NCBI GenBank assembly: GCA_947494705.1
Contig: CANLVN010000003.1
Location: 62,001-126,000 of the forward strand
DNA length: 64,000 nucleotides
Direction: 5' to 3'
From: an uncultured Erythrobacter sp.
GTDB lineage: Bacteria > Pseudomonadota > Alphaproteobacteria > Sphingomonadales > Sphingomonadaceae
Both the position numbers and the translations under genes were made by a program. How positions within the stretch are numbered: position 1 is the stretch's first letter; every line of letters starts with the position of its first letter. This document shows positions 50,226 to 59,515 of this stretch, piece by piece. The notes beneath the pieces are model-generated. The model was given only the letters and a program-made list of their open reading frames with translations, was not told the origin of the DNA and did no database searches.

Positions 50226-51056
50226 TTGACCGAGACGAGCACCAGCAACCCGATCCCGCCACGCGACGCCTTCAAGGAAAGCGGCGCGGTTTCGGTTGAG
50301 ACGATCACCCACGTCCACCAGTGGAACGACGATCTGTTCAGCCTCAAGATGACGCGGCCGCCCAGCTTCCGTTTCCGCTCTGGCGAGTTCGTGATGATCG
50401 GCCTGCCCAAGGAAGACGGCAAGCCGCTGCTGCGCGCCTATTCAATGGCCTCGCCGTCCTATGACGAGGAATTGGAGTTCCTCTCGATCATCGTGCAGGA
50501 TGGCCCGCTGACTTCGCGGCTCCAGCACATCAAGCCGGGCGATCCGATCTATCTCGGCAAGAAGCCGACCGGCACGCTGGTCACCGATGCCCTGCTTCCG
50601 GGCAAGCGGCTGTTCATGCTTTCGACCGGCACCGGCCTTGCGCCTTTCATGAGCCTGGTTCGCGATCCGGACGTCTACGAGATGTTCGACGAAGTGATCG
50701 TGGTCCACTCTGTCCGCCGCGTCGCAGACCTTGCCTATCGCGAATTGCTGGAATCCAAGCTCGAAGGCGATCCGCTGCTCGAAGACGATCAGCGCGAACG
50801 CATGATCTACGTTCCCACCGTGACCCGCGAAAGCTTCCGCAATCAGGGCCGCATCCAGACCATGATCGAGGACGGCCGCCTGTTCGAACAGTCGAAAGGT
50901 CCGCAACGCTTCGACCCCGAAACCGACCGTGTGATGCTGTGCGGTTCGATGGCGATGATCAAGGATCACGCAGCCGACCTGGAAAAGCGCGGCTTCGAAG
51001 AGGGCGCGAACAACAAGCCGGGGCAGTTCGTGATCGAGCGCGCGTTTGTGGGGTAG
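50226..51056 (+). CDS. fpr: Ferredoxin--NADP(+) reductase
   Basis: This is a 276-aa flavoprotein of the bacterial FPR type. The FAD site is LRAYSMASPSYDEELEFLSI, the phosphate-binding region LTSRLQHIKPGDPIYLGKKP, the NADP site FMLSTGTGLAPFMSLVRDP and the closing VMLCGSMAMIKDHAADLEKRGFEEG in parts. It may feed electrons to ferredoxin for Fe-S enzymes or for AcsF, or relieve oxidative stress. The start is TTG at 50226 with GAGG upstream. Confidence 0.93.
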   Translation: MTETSTSNPIPPRDAFKESGAVSVETITHVHQWNDDLFSLKMTRPPSFRFRSGEFVMIGLPKEDGKPLLRAYSMASPSYDEELEFLSIIVQDGPLTSRLQHIKPGDPIYLGKKPTGTLVTDALLPGKRLFMLSTGTGLAPFMSLVRDPDVYEMFDEVIVVHSVRRVADLAYRELLESKLEGDPLLEDDQRERMIYVPTVTRESFRNQGRIQTMIEDGRLFEQSKGPQRFDPETDRVMLCGSMAMIKDHAADLEKRGFEEGANNKPGQFVIERAFVG

Positions 51057-51077
51057 TGTTTCGCCGCGGCGCTTGAT

Positions 51078-51106
51078 TTGAACTTTATCGGTTCGTGAAA
51101 TATACT
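51078..51106 (+). promoter_or_regulatory. Sigma-70-type promoter
   Basis: TTGAAC (51078-51083), a 17-base spacer and TATACT (51101-51106), followed by the gene start at 51133. It is the best-matching housekeeping promoter seen in the window. Confidence 0.6.
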
Positions 51107-51132
51107 CCTCCCGTACCCAGTCGGGGGGCAAT

Positions 51133-51819
51133 ATGACCAGTTCCAACAGGACCGCAGGCGCGCTTCTGGCACTTTCGGCGCTTATCTGGATCGCGATGAT
51201 TGCGATCTGGCCATTATTCATCGGCACGCGTGAAGGCGCTGCGACAGGCGAAATGGCCGTGGTTTTGGACCGCGCAACGCACCTCGTGCAAAAGCAGACT
51301 GCCTTCCGCGCCATCTGGATTGTCGAAGCTGCCGGGGCGATCGGCATGGCGATCTCCGGTTTTGTGCTCATGCACCGCAGGCAGACGAGGAATAGTCTTG
51401 CCCCGCTGGGTTGGGCCGCCGTGGGAGTGGGCGCGACGGTCTACATTGCAATGTACGGCGTAATGCTCGGCACCTATTGGCCTGCCGCTCAGATGGCGGC
51501 GGAAAATCCCGCAATTCTGGCCTCGGCGATAACCGGCGCCATGGCGCTGTTCTTTCTATCCAATATCTCTCTCAATCTGGGTTTCACAATAAGTTTCGCG
51601 GTCGAAGCGCGATCTGCGAACCCTGCAACACCGCGCTGGCTAGCCTGGATTGGTGCAGCGATTTCGGTGCTGGCTTTTCTGGCGTCGATCATGGGCCTGA
51701 TCGCTCCGCCAACTGTCTCGGCGGTCGGTGCGCTCGATGCGGCTGCGCTTGTCGCGGTTGCCCATTTTGTCTTCATTGCCGCACTGGGTTTCGGGATAGC
51801 CCGTGAGCGGGAAGCGTAA
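51133..51819 (+). CDS. Hypothetical membrane protein (six helices)
   Basis: This is a 228-aa protein with about six hydrophobic segments (TAGALLALSALIWIAMIAIWPLF, IVEAAGAIGMAISGFVLM, LGWAAVGVGATVYIAMYGVML, AITGAMALFFLSNISLNLGFTI, WLAWIGAAISVLAFLASIMGLIAP, ALVAVAHFVFIAALGFGIA). No named domain is recognised and no catalytic motif is visible. It has its own promoter. The neighbouring SDR is 71 bases away and could be co-transcribed. Confidence 0.75.
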   Translation: MTSSNRTAGALLALSALIWIAMIAIWPLFIGTREGAATGEMAVVLDRATHLVQKQTAFRAIWIVEAAGAIGMAISGFVLMHRRQTRNSLAPLGWAAVGVGATVYIAMYGVMLGTYWPAAQMAAENPAILASAITGAMALFFLSNISLNLGFTISFAVEARSANPATPRWLAWIGAAISVLAFLASIMGLIAPPTVSAVGALDAAALVAVAHFVFIAALGFGIAREREA

Positions 51820-51890
51820 CGCATCGGATCGGGTAATCGCTTTACAAATCGTCCGCACCTCTCTCCAATCCACCAAAGGAGAGAACCCAC

Positions 51891-52628
51891 ATGACCAACC
51901 CACTCGATTTCACCGGCAAGTCCGTCCTCGTCATCGGCGGCTCGTCCGGCATCGGCAACGGCATCGCGCAAGGGTTTCGCGCGGCGGGTGCGGATGTCAC
52001 GATTACCGGCACGCGGCCCGATGCGGGCGACTATCTCGAAGCCGAGGATAGCGACATGCGCGGACTGGCTTACCAGCGGCTCGACGTGAGCGAGGCGGGA
52101 GCGGTCGATGCTTTCGACTGGCCCGAACGGCTCGACGTGGTGGTGTTGTGCCAGGGTATCGCGCGCTACAACCGCGAGGAGTTCCGTCGCGAAGCGTGGG
52201 ACGAGGTCATGGCGGTCAATCTCGACTCCCTGATCGACTGCGCCAATGCGGTGCGGCCGAAGCTGGCCGAAACCGGCGGCTCGCTCATCATCATCAGCTC
52301 GGTCGGCGGGTACAAGGGCCTGATCGGCAATCCCGCCTATGCCGCGTCCAAGGCGGGAGCGATCAGCATGGTCAAATCGCTTGGGCTGGCTTTCGGAGAG
52401 CAGGGCATCCGTGTGAACGGCATCGCGCCCGGCTACGTCCACACCAAGATCAATTCGGCCTTCCTCGGCGATGAGACATTCCAGAAAGGCGTCATCGCAA
52501 AGACCCCGCGCGGGCGGCTTGGCCTTCCCGAAGACATGGCCGGCGTCGCGCTTTTCCTTGCCTCTGAGCTGGCCGACTTCGTGGTCGGTCAGACGATCAG
52601 TGTCGATGGCGGGATCGCGCTGGCATAG
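51891..52628 (+). CDS. Short-chain dehydrogenase/reductase
   Basis: This is a 245-aa NAD(P)-dependent oxidoreductase. The cofactor motif is VLVIGGSSGIGNGIAQGF (about residues 13-30), NAG-equivalent VVLCQGIARYN, catalytic serine in IIISSVGGYKG, the Y-x3-K pair in NPAYAASKAGAISM, and the C-terminal QTISVDGGIALA. Substrate unknown. GGAGAGAACC gives a strong ribosome site. Confidence 0.93.
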   Translation: MTNPLDFTGKSVLVIGGSSGIGNGIAQGFRAAGADVTITGTRPDAGDYLEAEDSDMRGLAYQRLDVSEAGAVDAFDWPERLDVVVLCQGIARYNREEFRREAWDEVMAVNLDSLIDCANAVRPKLAETGGSLIIISSVGGYKGLIGNPAYAASKAGAISMVKSLGLAFGEQGIRVNGIAPGYVHTKINSAFLGDETFQKGVIAKTPRGRLGLPEDMAGVALFLASELADFVVGQTISVDGGIALA

Positions 52629-52861
52629 CGCATGGCCGCCGCTTGTCTTTGCCGTGCGGCGAAGGCGAATTTCCTACTCTTGTCCCACCTTGTAGTTACG
52701 AAGAAATACCCCCCATCCACCCCAAGCCGAGCGCTGCAAATGGAAGTTGACACATCGCAATACACTGAATGCGTCATTATCGTGTTGTGTCAGTGGTTTG
52801 CGCAGAAATTCGACTTTTCCAAACACCCCATATGCGCGTTCCACCACAGGAGCATCCAGCC

Positions 52862-53896
52862 ATGAAATACACCCGTCTCGGAACCACCGGCCTCAAGGTC
52901 TCGCGCCTGTGCCTGGGCTGCATGACTTACGGCGACACGAGCAAGGGCTGGCACGGTGACTGGCTGCTCGGCGAAGAGGAAAGCAGGCCCTTCTTCCGGC
53001 AGGCGCTGGAAGCCGGGATCAACTTCTTCGACACCGCCAACGGCTATTCGGGCGGCGCATCTGAGGAGATCACGGGCAAGTTGCTGCGCGAAATGGCCCG
53101 GCGCGACGAGATCGTGGTGGCGACCAAGGCTTACCTGCCATGGCGCGGCGCGCCTAACACAGGCGGGCTGTCGCGCAAGAGCCTGATGCATGCGGTCGAC
53201 GACAGTCTGAAGCGGTTGGGGATGGACTATATCGACCTCTACCAGATCCATCGCTGGGACGATGCGACGCCGATCGAGGAGACGATGGAGGCGCTGCACG
53301 ACATCGTGAAGGCGGGCAAGGCGCTGCATATCGGCGCATCCTCGATGTATGCGTGGCAGTTTGCCAAAGCGCAGGAGACCGCGCGCGCGAATGGATGGAC
53401 CCCGTTCGTTTCGATGCAGAACCAGCTTAACCTGCTCTATCGCGAGGAGGAGCGCGAGATGCTGCCCCTGTGCGAGGACGAGGGGGTGGGTGTGATCCCG
53501 TGGAGCCCGCTGGCGCGCGGGCGGCTGGCGCGACCAAGGGACGAGGAGACCGTGCGCAGCAAGACCGACGGCGTTGGCAAGTCGCTCTACGATGACGACG
53601 ATGCCGCCGACGCGGCGATCATCGGCGCGCTGGAGACCATGGCTCAAGAGCGCGGCGATGCGATGGCAAGCCTTGCGCTGGCATGGCACTTCACCAAGCC
53701 GGGCGTCACCGCGCCGATCGTCGGGGCGAGCAAGGTCCACCATATCGAGGCGGCAGTTGCTGCGCTCGATATCGAGTTGTCCGATGACGAGGTCGAGATG
53801 CTCGAAGCGCCCTATCGGCCCAAGGCACTGACCGGGATGGGAATGGGACTTCCGCCGATGGACAAGGTGTCCGTGCTGGACCCGGACCGCGGTTAG
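52862..53896 (+). CDS. Aldo/keto reductase
   Basis: This is a 344-aa TIM-barrel NADPH-dependent reductase. It begins MKYTRLGTTGLKVSRLCLG. The catalytic aspartate and tyrosine lie in FFDTANGYSGGASE, the lysine in VVATKAY and the barrel strand in DYIDLYQIHRWD. The cofactor end is APIVGASKVHHIEAAVAALD. It resembles the YajO/general-stress aldo-keto reductase group. The 233-bp gap before it (52629-52861) contains no gene that I can support. Confidence 0.92.
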   Translation: MKYTRLGTTGLKVSRLCLGCMTYGDTSKGWHGDWLLGEEESRPFFRQALEAGINFFDTANGYSGGASEEITGKLLREMARRDEIVVATKAYLPWRGAPNTGGLSRKSLMHAVDDSLKRLGMDYIDLYQIHRWDDATPIEETMEALHDIVKAGKALHIGASSMYAWQFAKAQETARANGWTPFVSMQNQLNLLYREEEREMLPLCEDEGVGVIPWSPLARGRLARPRDEETVRSKTDGVGKSLYDDDDAADAAIIGALETMAQERGDAMASLALAWHFTKPGVTAPIVGASKVHHIEAAVAALDIELSDDEVEMLEAPYRPKALTGMGMGLPPMDKVSVLDPDRG

Positions 53897-53956
53897 AGGC
53901 AAGGGCGAGAGCCGCACGTAAGCTATTGTGACAAGCATGCTGTGTCGGTCGCAAAC

Positions 53957-53987
53957 GCGTCACGAATGCGTCACACCCTTGCATCAC
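53957..53987 (+). promoter_or_regulatory. Direct repeats upstream of the OmpR/PhoB-type regulator
   Basis: GCGTCAC at 53957 and again at 53968 (11-base period), then GCATCAC at 53981. Seven-base repeats with four-base spacers are the layout of operators for OmpR/PhoB winged-helix regulators, so this is a candidate autoregulatory site. Confidence 0.45.
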
Positions 53988-54037
53988 AACCCGTCCAGAT
54001 GCCGTGTGAAACGGGGCAGCAGGGACGCGGTGCGGGC

Positions 54038-54712
54038 ATGGATGTCGTCAATATCTTCCTCACCAATGTGCTGGGCGAAAGCCTTGACGATTTCGTCCAT
54101 GACGGTCGTCGCTTCACATTCGACCGCCTGGGCGCCGATGGGCCTCGCAGGCTCCTCGATGGGCCAATGTGGGTGTTCATCGATTGGGTGATGGACGATC
54201 TTGCTGGCCTCGAGATGTGCCGCCGCCTGCGCGCCGACCCGCGCACTCTCGAAGCTCACATCACGATGGTCCTGGAAGAGGACGACCCCGACGATCGCCG
54301 CCGCTCGTTAAAGGCCGGCGCGGACGACTACATGGTCGGGCCGCTCGACCGCACCGCTGTGCTCGACAGGGTATTCGCGCTCCAGTCGCGCCAAGGCGAG
54401 AGTCATGCGACGCGCAGGTTCGAGATGGGCGATCTGTCGATCGACATGGCTGCCTTGCAGGCGCGTTGGGACGGAGAGCCGATCGAACTACGGCCCAACG
54501 AGTTCCGGTTGCTGCGTTTCTTCGCCGAGAACCCGAACCGGGTGCTGAGCCGCGAAGATCTGATCAATGGCCTGGGAAAGCGCGAGCCGCCGATCGACGA
54601 GCGCACCGTGGACGTCTGGATTGGGCGCCTTCGCCGCGCGATGAAGGCGGCGGGCGCCGGGAACCCCCTGCGCACGGTGCGATCCATGGGCTACGTCTTC
54701 GACCTGGGTTGA
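54038..54712 (+). CDS. Response-regulator-like protein, degenerate receiver plus OmpR/PhoB DNA-binding domain
   Basis: This is a 224-aa regulator. The C-terminal winged helix is well formed: LRPNEFRLLRFFAENPNRVLSREDLINGL, DERTVDVWIGRLRRAMKAAG, and LRTVRSMGYVFDL. The N-terminal receiver keeps FIDWVMDDLAGLEMC with a possible phospho-aspartate. It lacks the N-terminal acidic pair, the Thr/Ser after strand 4 and the Lys-Pro pair (GPLD instead). It may therefore work without classical phosphorylation. No histidine kinase gene is adjacent. The start at 54038 follows directly after an in-frame upstream stretch that overlaps the direct repeats. Confidence 0.85.
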   Translation: MDVVNIFLTNVLGESLDDFVHDGRRFTFDRLGADGPRRLLDGPMWVFIDWVMDDLAGLEMCRRLRADPRTLEAHITMVLEEDDPDDRRRSLKAGADDYMVGPLDRTAVLDRVFALQSRQGESHATRRFEMGDLSIDMAALQARWDGEPIELRPNEFRLLRFFAENPNRVLSREDLINGLGKREPPIDERTVDVWIGRLRRAMKAAGAGNPLRTVRSMGYVFDLG

Positions 54713-54721
54713 GCATGGCAA

Positions 54722-54747
54722 AAGGCCGCCCCGACAGGAGCGGCCTT
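54722..54747. terminator. Bidirectional terminator
   Basis: AAGGCCGC and GCGGCCTT form an 8-bp perfect stem around a 10-base loop, between the convergent regulator and TonB receptor genes. A/T-rich flanks on both sides are short. Confidence 0.65.
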
Positions 54748-54775
54748 CCACCACGTCAACCGGTTTAGTGAGCGA

Positions 54776-57547
54776 TCAGAACTCGGCGGAGAGCCCGATC
54801 GAGAAGCTTGTGCCGACATCGAAGGTGTTGAGGTCGATGCGGTTGCCGTCGAGTTCCTGAAACTCGAAATTGTCGCGCCCGAAGATGTTGCGCGCCTCAA
54901 GGCTAAGCTCCAGCGGAATACCAAGCGTGAAGGCGGTACGGGCGACGATATCGACGCTCAAACCGGGGTCCTCGACAGCATCGGGCTGGATACCCAGTCC
55001 GCGCAGGGTCGGACGTTCGCTGGCGTAATTGAACAGGACGGTGAGCTGCTGGGTTTTCTCGAAATCCTCAATACCGATCGAGACATTCGCGATATGGTCG
55101 GACTGACCAATCAGCGAGGCACCGTCATCGAAAATCGCTCCGGCGCAGGTGTCCGGTGAACCTGCGATAGGCGCGAGAACCGGGCAGCTGGCCGGGTTGA
55201 TATCCGGGTCCACGTTGAGGCTCGATTGGGTGTAGGTGTAGTTTGCGATGAAGACGAGATCCTTGGTCTCGAAGAAACCGCCACCGAGGCCCGAGAGGTC
55301 CGAGCGATACACTAGGTCGAGTTCCACGCCGTAAAGTTCGGCCGCCGGAGCGTTGGCGAAGCTGACGACCAGCGCGCCCGGCGTAACCGTATTGAACGGT
55401 TCGATCGGGCTGTCGATGTCCTTGTAGAAGCCGGCAAGGCTCACCCGGTTGCGGCTGTCGAGATAATACTCGGCGCGCGCTTCGAAGTTGAGCAGTTCAG
55501 TATCGGTCAGGAAGGTGTTGCCGCGGAAGGTGCGGTTGGATTCCGGATCGAAGTACGATTGCTCGATCAGCTCGCGGAATTGTGGGCGGGCGATGGTCTT
55601 CGATGCCGACAGGCGAAGCTGGAGATCATCGATCGCTTCCCAGGTGATCGTTCCGCCCGGCAGGAAGTAGTCGTTGTTGAGGTTTGTGGACGGAGCATTG
55701 GCCCCCAGCACGACCGGGTCGAAATTGGTAGGCACCAGCGTGACGAGCTGTTCGGCGTCCTCATAGCGAACACCGGCCTCGATCGTGATGCGGTCGGTCG
55801 GGACCCAGCGCACAAGGCCATAGCCAGCCTGGATGTCGAGCCCGGCATCGAAGCGCGGGAAGGTGGCGATCTGGTTTACGTTGACCTCGCCAAGCGCGAG
55901 CACATCGGCGGCAAACAGACCGCCGGGCTGACGGAAACCGAAGGCCGGGATGAACTGCGATGAGTTGAACAGGACGTCGCCGGTATCCGGATCGAGAACG
56001 TTGGTTCCGCTTACCGAGGGGCTGAAAACCAAACTGATCGAGGTGCGGTCGGTTTCGTTATAAGCGTAGCCGACCGTTACGGAAACATCGTCCAGAACCT
56101 CGTAGCTGAGGTCGACGCTGCCGAAATAGTTTTCCTCCTGCAGGTCGTCGAACTGCGACAGGACCGCGTTACCGCCTTCGAGGCGTTCGGCTGTGTCGGA
56201 GATGAAATCGGTTCCCCCGAACGGCTCGTTCGCGTCGTTCAGGCGCAGATAGTTGACTTGCGTGTTGTAAGGCGCCTCGCGATCGGTGCGGGCATAGCCT
56301 GCGCGAACGTCGACCTGGAGCCGGTCGAACTCGAACTCGCCGACCAATTGTGTGTCCATCAACTGGCGTTCGAACCAGGCAGTGCGCTGGTTGAGCTGGT
56401 CGATGGGGGGATCCTGGTTGAGGACCTGCGCCTCTTCAAGACGGGCGGTCTTGAGCGAGTCGCGGATGTAAAGGTTGGTCCAGCGCACCGTGTGCGGGCC
56501 GAAGTCGAGGCCGAAGCTCAATAGGCCGTTCACCAAGACCCTCTCATCGGTGATGAAGGTCTTGGAGGAGAACAGCAGCTGATCGAGAGTGTTGTTGCCC
56601 TCTTCGGAGAGCACCGACCGGTTGCGCAGCTTGTTACTGATGCCGGCGGTCGCGATGATGCCGAGGAAGGTGTCGCCGCCCAGCTCGAACGAAGCGCCAC
56701 CGGTGATGCTACCCGAGAAATTAGGGCGCTGAGAGTTGTCCTTCTGCAGCGTTACGAGGTTCACTGGCAGAAGCTGCTGGGCCAGACGCTCTTCGTCGCC
56801 ATCCGGAATGTCGTTGAACGCGGTCGAGCCTGAAAACAGCGGGCGAATGACGGTGGGCAAGTCGCGATTGCCATTATCGAAGCCGAACGAATCCCAGTCG
56901 GACCCGAAATAGGTCAGGCCGTTCTCGAATGTCGTTTCGGTGTCGCCGCTCGCGCCGACAGATATCTTGAGGAAATCCTCGGTTGGCACGGCGCGGGTGG
57001 TCAGGTTGATCACGCCGCCGCCAAACTCGCCGGGATAATTTGCCGAATAAGTCTTCTGGACGATCGAGGAAGCGACCACATTGGTCGGGAAGATGTCCAG
57101 CGGCACCACGCGACTGAGCGGTTCGGGGCTGGGCAGGGGGAGGCCGTTGAGAAGCGCGAGCGAGTAGCGGTCGCCAAGGCCGCGCACGAAGACGCGGCCA
57201 TTGCCGACCAGGCTCAGCCCGGTGACACGGGAAAGCGCGCCGGCAATGTCGCCTTCGCCCGACCGCGCGATATCGGCTTCGGTCAGGACATTGAGCACCT
57301 GAGTGGAATTGCGCTCCGGATCGCGATTGCGACGTCCGGTCACGATGATGCCGCCGCCCGGGACCGAGATCTCGGGTTCTTCGGTCTCATCCTGAGCGTC
57401 GACGCCGCCGACGTCCTGAGCGAGTGCGTCATCTTCCTGTGACGGGTTTGTCTGTGCGTGAACGACACCGGGTACAGTGAGCGACGTTGTGAGAAGCAGC
57501 AGCCCTGCCAGGCGCGCGCCGGTCGACATATTGCGAGACCCCCTCAT
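54776..57547 (-). CDS. TonB-dependent outer-membrane receptor
   Basis: This is a 923-aa receptor that takes up a scarce substrate across the outer membrane with energy from TonB. A signal peptide (LAGLLLLTTSLTVPGVVHA) is followed by an acidic linker, then the TonB-box-like region and plug domain: IIVTGRRNRDPERNSTQVLNVL, DIAGALSRVTGLSLVGNGRVFVRG in parts, and EFGGGVINLTTR. The rest is a 22-strand-type barrel. The closing residues end with phenylalanine (LSAEF), as required for barrel assembly. The start at 57547 has AAGGG upstream. Ligand unknown. It follows the lipoprotein gene in the same orientation and is probably co-transcribed. Confidence 0.93.
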   Translation of the reverse strand: MRGSRNMSTGARLAGLLLLTTSLTVPGVVHAQTNPSQEDDALAQDVGGVDAQDETEEPEISVPGGGIIVTGRRNRDPERNSTQVLNVLTEADIARSGEGDIAGALSRVTGLSLVGNGRVFVRGLGDRYSLALLNGLPLPSPEPLSRVVPLDIFPTNVVASSIVQKTYSANYPGEFGGGVINLTTRAVPTEDFLKISVGASGDTETTFENGLTYFGSDWDSFGFDNGNRDLPTVIRPLFSGSTAFNDIPDGDEERLAQQLLPVNLVTLQKDNSQRPNFSGSITGGASFELGGDTFLGIIATAGISNKLRNRSVLSEEGNNTLDQLLFSSKTFITDERVLVNGLLSFGLDFGPHTVRWTNLYIRDSLKTARLEEAQVLNQDPPIDQLNQRTAWFERQLMDTQLVGEFEFDRLQVDVRAGYARTDREAPYNTQVNYLRLNDANEPFGGTDFISDTAERLEGGNAVLSQFDDLQEENYFGSVDLSYEVLDDVSVTVGYAYNETDRTSISLVFSPSVSGTNVLDPDTGDVLFNSSQFIPAFGFRQPGGLFAADVLALGEVNVNQIATFPRFDAGLDIQAGYGLVRWVPTDRITIEAGVRYEDAEQLVTLVPTNFDPVVLGANAPSTNLNNDYFLPGGTITWEAIDDLQLRLSASKTIARPQFRELIEQSYFDPESNRTFRGNTFLTDTELLNFEARAEYYLDSRNRVSLAGFYKDIDSPIEPFNTVTPGALVVSFANAPAAELYGVELDLVYRSDLSGLGGGFFETKDLVFIANYTYTQSSLNVDPDINPASCPVLAPIAGSPDTCAGAIFDDGASLIGQSDHIANVSIGIEDFEKTQQLTVLFNYASERPTLRGLGIQPDAVEDPGLSVDIVARTAFTLGIPLELSLEARNIFGRDNFEFQELDGNRIDLNTFDVGTSFSIGLSAEF

Positions 57548-57598
57548 GATTAGGCCCTTAGGATCGGCCCGCTGAAGGGCCGTTGGATAATGCGGTGA

Positions 57599-57629
57599 GA
57601 TCGGGGCGGCCTCAAAAGCCGCCCCGATC
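57599..57629 (-). promoter_or_regulatory. Strong hairpin between lipoprotein and TonB receptor genes
   Basis: GATCGGGGCGGC and GCCGCCCCGATC form a 12-bp perfect stem around a seven-base loop. On the minus strand no U-tract follows, so it may be a partial terminator or a stability element that sets the ratio of lipoprotein to receptor messages. Confidence 0.6.
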
Positions 57630-57649
57630 GATATCAAGCCAACCTGGCC

Positions 57650-59197
57650 TTATGCGCCGGGCAGCGAAGTGCACGCGCCGGTCGCGCTGCCGAAGTCCAG
57701 CGTCGCCGAGTTGCAGGTCCAGTCGCCGAAGTTCTCGTCAATGTCGCTTTCGATCGCGCCGACATAGCCGAAGTCGGTGAAGAACGAGGAGCGCACTGTG
57801 GCATCGAAGCTGGGATGTGCGTTCTCGTTTGCACCGTTGACCGCGCCGTTGAGCGTGATGTCGAAGCCGAGATCGTTGTTCGAACCGGCGTTGACGGCCG
57901 CTTCCGTCCCGGCGGCGAGGCCGGCGAACGGATCGACACCGCAATTGGCAACAACCGAGTCGATCTGGAAGTTGTCGACATTGCCTTGTTCGTCGAGACG
58001 GAAGCAGGTGTTGCCGTCTGCTGCGGTGCGATCACGCTGAATGCTCATCACGCCATTTGTGAGGCTGAGCGCAACGCCGCCACGAGCGCGCACTGCGGTG
58101 TCGCGGCCCATACCTTGCAGGAACGTGAAGTTGTTGATCTGCAAGTTGGTGCGCGGGATGGCATCAGCCGGACGCTGCGCGCTGTTATCGGAATCGAGCT
58201 CAATCATGTGGTCGCCGGTCGAGTTGCGCTGCGCGACGAGCACTGTTTCCAGATTGACCTGAGCACCGGTGTCAACATCGAGCGAGTCATCCGAAGCGCC
58301 GATCACCGCAAGGTTGCGAGCGTTGAACTGGCCACCGAAGAACTCGACGCCGTCATCCGAGCTGTTGAACGACATGACGTTTGAGATCGTCGTGCCAGAA
58401 CCGACGCCGCCGGTCGTGAGCGACTGCAATTCATTGTCCGGCTCGAGCTCGAAGCCCGAGAAGCGGATCTGGTTGAAGGTGAATGAGCCAGAGCTGTCAT
58501 CGGCGACCTGGCCTCCGAACAGTGTCACCACATCGGTGCCTTCGAGCTCCTGTTCGCAGTTCGGGTTGGGATTGCCCGGGGTGTTCGCGCCGCCGGTGCG
58601 GCAGTCGGAAACCGGAGCACGGCCCAGAAGGACAACGCCGCCCCACTGACCCTGCGATTCGTCGGTCAGCGTTCCGCGAACGTTGTCGGTCGCGGTCCAG
58701 ATGATCGGATTTGTTGCGGTCCCGTTGGCGCGGATCGTGTTGCCGCGCTGGACAACGAGAAACGAACGGTTGGCTGCAACGAGGATGACGCCCGGCTCGA
58801 TCGAAAGCTCCACGCTGTTCTCGCCAGCGGTGGGCGTCGCCCCGAGGTCCTGGCCGACATTGACCTGGCCGAAGATGCGATAAACGAGGCCGTCGATCTG
58901 CGGCAGGTTGGCATCCGCAGTGAAGGTCGAAGGCAGCTGGCAGACGCGATATTCACCGGTCGGCCCGCTGATGGTTGCCTGATCGAGCAGCTGATCGGAG
59001 CCGTTGACCTGCGGACAACTTGCGGCGGGCTGCACGAGTGTCGCACCCGGGGTTGGGGTGGGAGTGGGAGCCGGCGGGTTCGTGATGTCGACATTGATCG
59101 GTGCGGTGGTGCCGGGCGAGACGATTTCGTCCGCGCCGCAACCGGCGAGTGCCACGACGCTAGCGCCGAGAACGAGAGTGCGATGGAAATTTTTCAC
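57650..59197 (-). CDS. Predicted surface lipoprotein with beta-helix-like repeats
   Basis: This is a 515-aa protein with a lipobox (VVALAGCGADE). It begins MKNFHRTLVL if GTG 59197 is used, which has GAGGGG upstream. A proline/threonine spacer (NPPAPTPTPTPGATLV) leads into a region of short hydrophobic turns rich in Asn, Gly, Asp and Thr: IEPGVILVAANRSFLVVQRGNTIRANGTATNP in parts, QWGGVVLLGRAP, SSDDGVEFFGGQFNARNLAVIGASDDSLDVDTGAQV and LTNGVMSIQRD. This looks like a right-handed parallel beta-helix. Six cysteines could form disulfides. Proteins of this kind are often found beside TonB receptors in sphingomonads, where they may bind the ligand at the cell surface. Function unassigned. Confidence 0.85.
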   Translation of the reverse strand: MKNFHRTLVLGASVVALAGCGADEIVSPGTTAPINVDITNPPAPTPTPTPGATLVQPAASCPQVNGSDQLLDQATISGPTGEYRVCQLPSTFTADANLPQIDGLVYRIFGQVNVGQDLGATPTAGENSVELSIEPGVILVAANRSFLVVQRGNTIRANGTATNPIIWTATDNVRGTLTDESQGQWGGVVLLGRAPVSDCRTGGANTPGNPNPNCEQELEGTDVVTLFGGQVADDSSGSFTFNQIRFSGFELEPDNELQSLTTGGVGSGTTISNVMSFNSSDDGVEFFGGQFNARNLAVIGASDDSLDVDTGAQVNLETVLVAQRNSTGDHMIELDSDNSAQRPADAIPRTNLQINNFTFLQGMGRDTAVRARGGVALSLTNGVMSIQRDRTAADGNTCFRLDEQGNVDNFQIDSVVANCGVDPFAGLAAGTEAAVNAGSNNDLGFDITLNGAVNGANENAHPSFDATVRSSFFTDFGYVGAIESDIDENFGDWTCNSATLDFGSATGACTSLPGA

Positions 59198-59403
59198 AGC
59201 GAGCGGTCCCCTCAAAAAACCGAGAATCAGAAATGCGCGATTTGTTGCGCACCGGTTCCGCTAGGGTCCGCGAATGACACAATTCTTTCAGTAAGGCGGC
59301 GAGTGCGACAGTGCTGTCACATGACCAAAAAAAGACAAATATGACCGAAAATAATTTCAATTTTGCCATAAAAATGAAATATCATGGGCAGCGTAAGTCG
59401 TTG

Positions 59404-59419
59404 ATAAATCACGATTTAT
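59404..59419. promoter_or_regulatory. Inverted repeat in the AT-rich divergent region
   Basis: ATAAATC-AC-GATTTAT is a perfect 7-bp inverted repeat. It lies in the 318-bp gap 59198-59515 between the lipoprotein and TPR genes, the most AT-rich stretch of the window. GTCACATGAC at about 59325 is another short palindrome. Both are regulator-site candidates; no gene is seen in the gap. Confidence 0.4.
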
Positions 59420-59515
59420 GGGGTTATGGCTTCAAAAATATGACAATGTTGCAGTTGTATTGCATTTTGATGAAACTTGGCCGATGTTCTTTCTACGACA
59501 GAGGAGAGAAAGACC

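Noticed and set aside
59311..59350. Possible Pho-box-like repeats (TGTCACATGACC ... TGACC) upstream of the lipoprotein and TPR genes
   Set aside because: Spacing does not keep an 11-base period and the match to the PhoB consensus is partial; kept only as a note on the palindrome.
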